A stretch of 64,000 bases of DNA from Smittium mucronatum (taxonomy: Eukaryota; Kickxellomycota; Harpellomycetes; Harpellales; Legeriomycetaceae), in assembly GCA_001953115.1 (NCBI GenBank), contig LSSL01000593.1:25902-89901 (forward strand), in the 5' to 3' direction. Positions within the stretch are counted from its first letter, which is position 1. Every line of letters starts with the position of its first letter. Positions 63,839 through 64,000 of the stretch are shown here, piece by piece. A program made the position numbers and the translations under genes. The notes under the pieces are model-generated. The model was not told where the DNA came from. It was given only the letters and a program-made list of their open reading frames with translations, and ran no database searches.

Positions 63839-64000
63839 TTTTTTTTTAAGTATCACGGAATTTTATTGTAAGATAATGTCATTAAAAACTATACTAAAAA
63901 AATTTGAAAAAAAGAAAAAGACGTATAGAAAAGACTATTATCCTAACTACAATAAGCTCCTCTGCCGGACTACCGGCTGCGTACCTACGGGAAAAGGGTT
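63839..64000 (-). mobile_element. Non-LTR retrotransposon 3' end, minus copy, continuing past the window
   Basis: Read on the minus strand it runs from moderate-GC sequence (CGTAGGTACGCAGCCGGTAG region) through an AT trailer to CTTACAATAAAATTCC-GTGATAC and an A-tail with two T interruptions. It is intact at the 3' end, and the body would lie beyond position 64000. Over the aligned 68-bp moderate-GC part it differs from the plus copy at about ten sites, and at eight of these the plus copy has A or T in place of G or C, so this copy is probably the younger. Confidence 0.7.

Noticed and set aside
61957..64000. RIP-like mutation as the cause of AT richness
   Set aside because: Differences between the two retrotransposon copies include as many transversions as transitions, so they do not show the C-to-T pattern of RIP. 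Too few sites for more.
1..64000. CRISPR arrays, bacterial operons, rRNA genes, viral genes
   Set aside because: None seen. Introns, nuclear-type tRNAs and protein families are eukaryotic.

Overview
The window reads as nuclear DNA of a very AT-rich, gene-poor eukaryote, most probably a fungus. It holds three confident protein genes in 64 kb: the DECD-box helicase SUB2/UAP56, a SOL-type 6-phosphogluconolactonase, and a Gyp5/Evi5-like TBC RabGAP. SUB2 and the RabGAP each carry one short GT-AG intron. Two nuclear tRNA genes, Thr(AGU) and Arg(UCG), are complete. The base composition, tiny gene number and abundant decayed repeats recall expanded AT-rich fungal genomes such as some early-diverging gut-dwelling fungi, but the lineage cannot be fixed from the sequence alone.

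Layout. 1-13.3 kb is an AT desert that ends in an inverted-repeat element (about 11.02-12.36 kb), diverged direct repeats, and a remarkable 30-bp retro-insertion with a perfect 16-bp target duplication. 13.4-18.3 kb is the first gene island: a doubtful small spliced membrane-protein gene, SUB2 (+), then the convergent lactonase (-) with a clear TATA box, then a 164-bp MITE flanked by TTAA. 18.3-47.2 kb is a 29-kb desert broken by a tRNA-like SINE candidate (25.9 kb), tRNA-Thr (26.5 kb), a 143-codon orphan ORF (30.7 kb), a large inverted repeat with 1,543-bp arms identical wherever I compared them around a 1.9-kb core (35.0-40.0 kb), and a second inverted-repeat element (40.3-41.6 kb). 47.3-50.5 kb is the RabGAP gene (-). 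51.4-55.5 kb is a MITE-rich gene flank of intermediate composition. tRNA-Arg lies at 56.8 kb. The window ends in a third desert, where two copies of a non-LTR retrotransposon 3' end face each other (61.5-62.1 kb and 63.84-64.0 kb, the latter running out of the window).

The three proteins are unrelated housekeeping functions (mRNA export and splicing; oxidative pentose phosphate pathway; Rab-dependent membrane traffic), so this is ordinary chromosome and not a functional cluster. The interest lies in the repeats: a near-perfect 5-kb inverted-repeat structure in a desert, a TTAA-targeting MITE family beside genes, and a retrotransposon whose very short 3' ends are scattered through the window.

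Method note. Several long reading frames open at TTG, which I do not accept as a eukaryotic start. The lactonase and RabGAP starts given here were re-chosen at ATG codons, which for the RabGAP requires a 97-nt intron.
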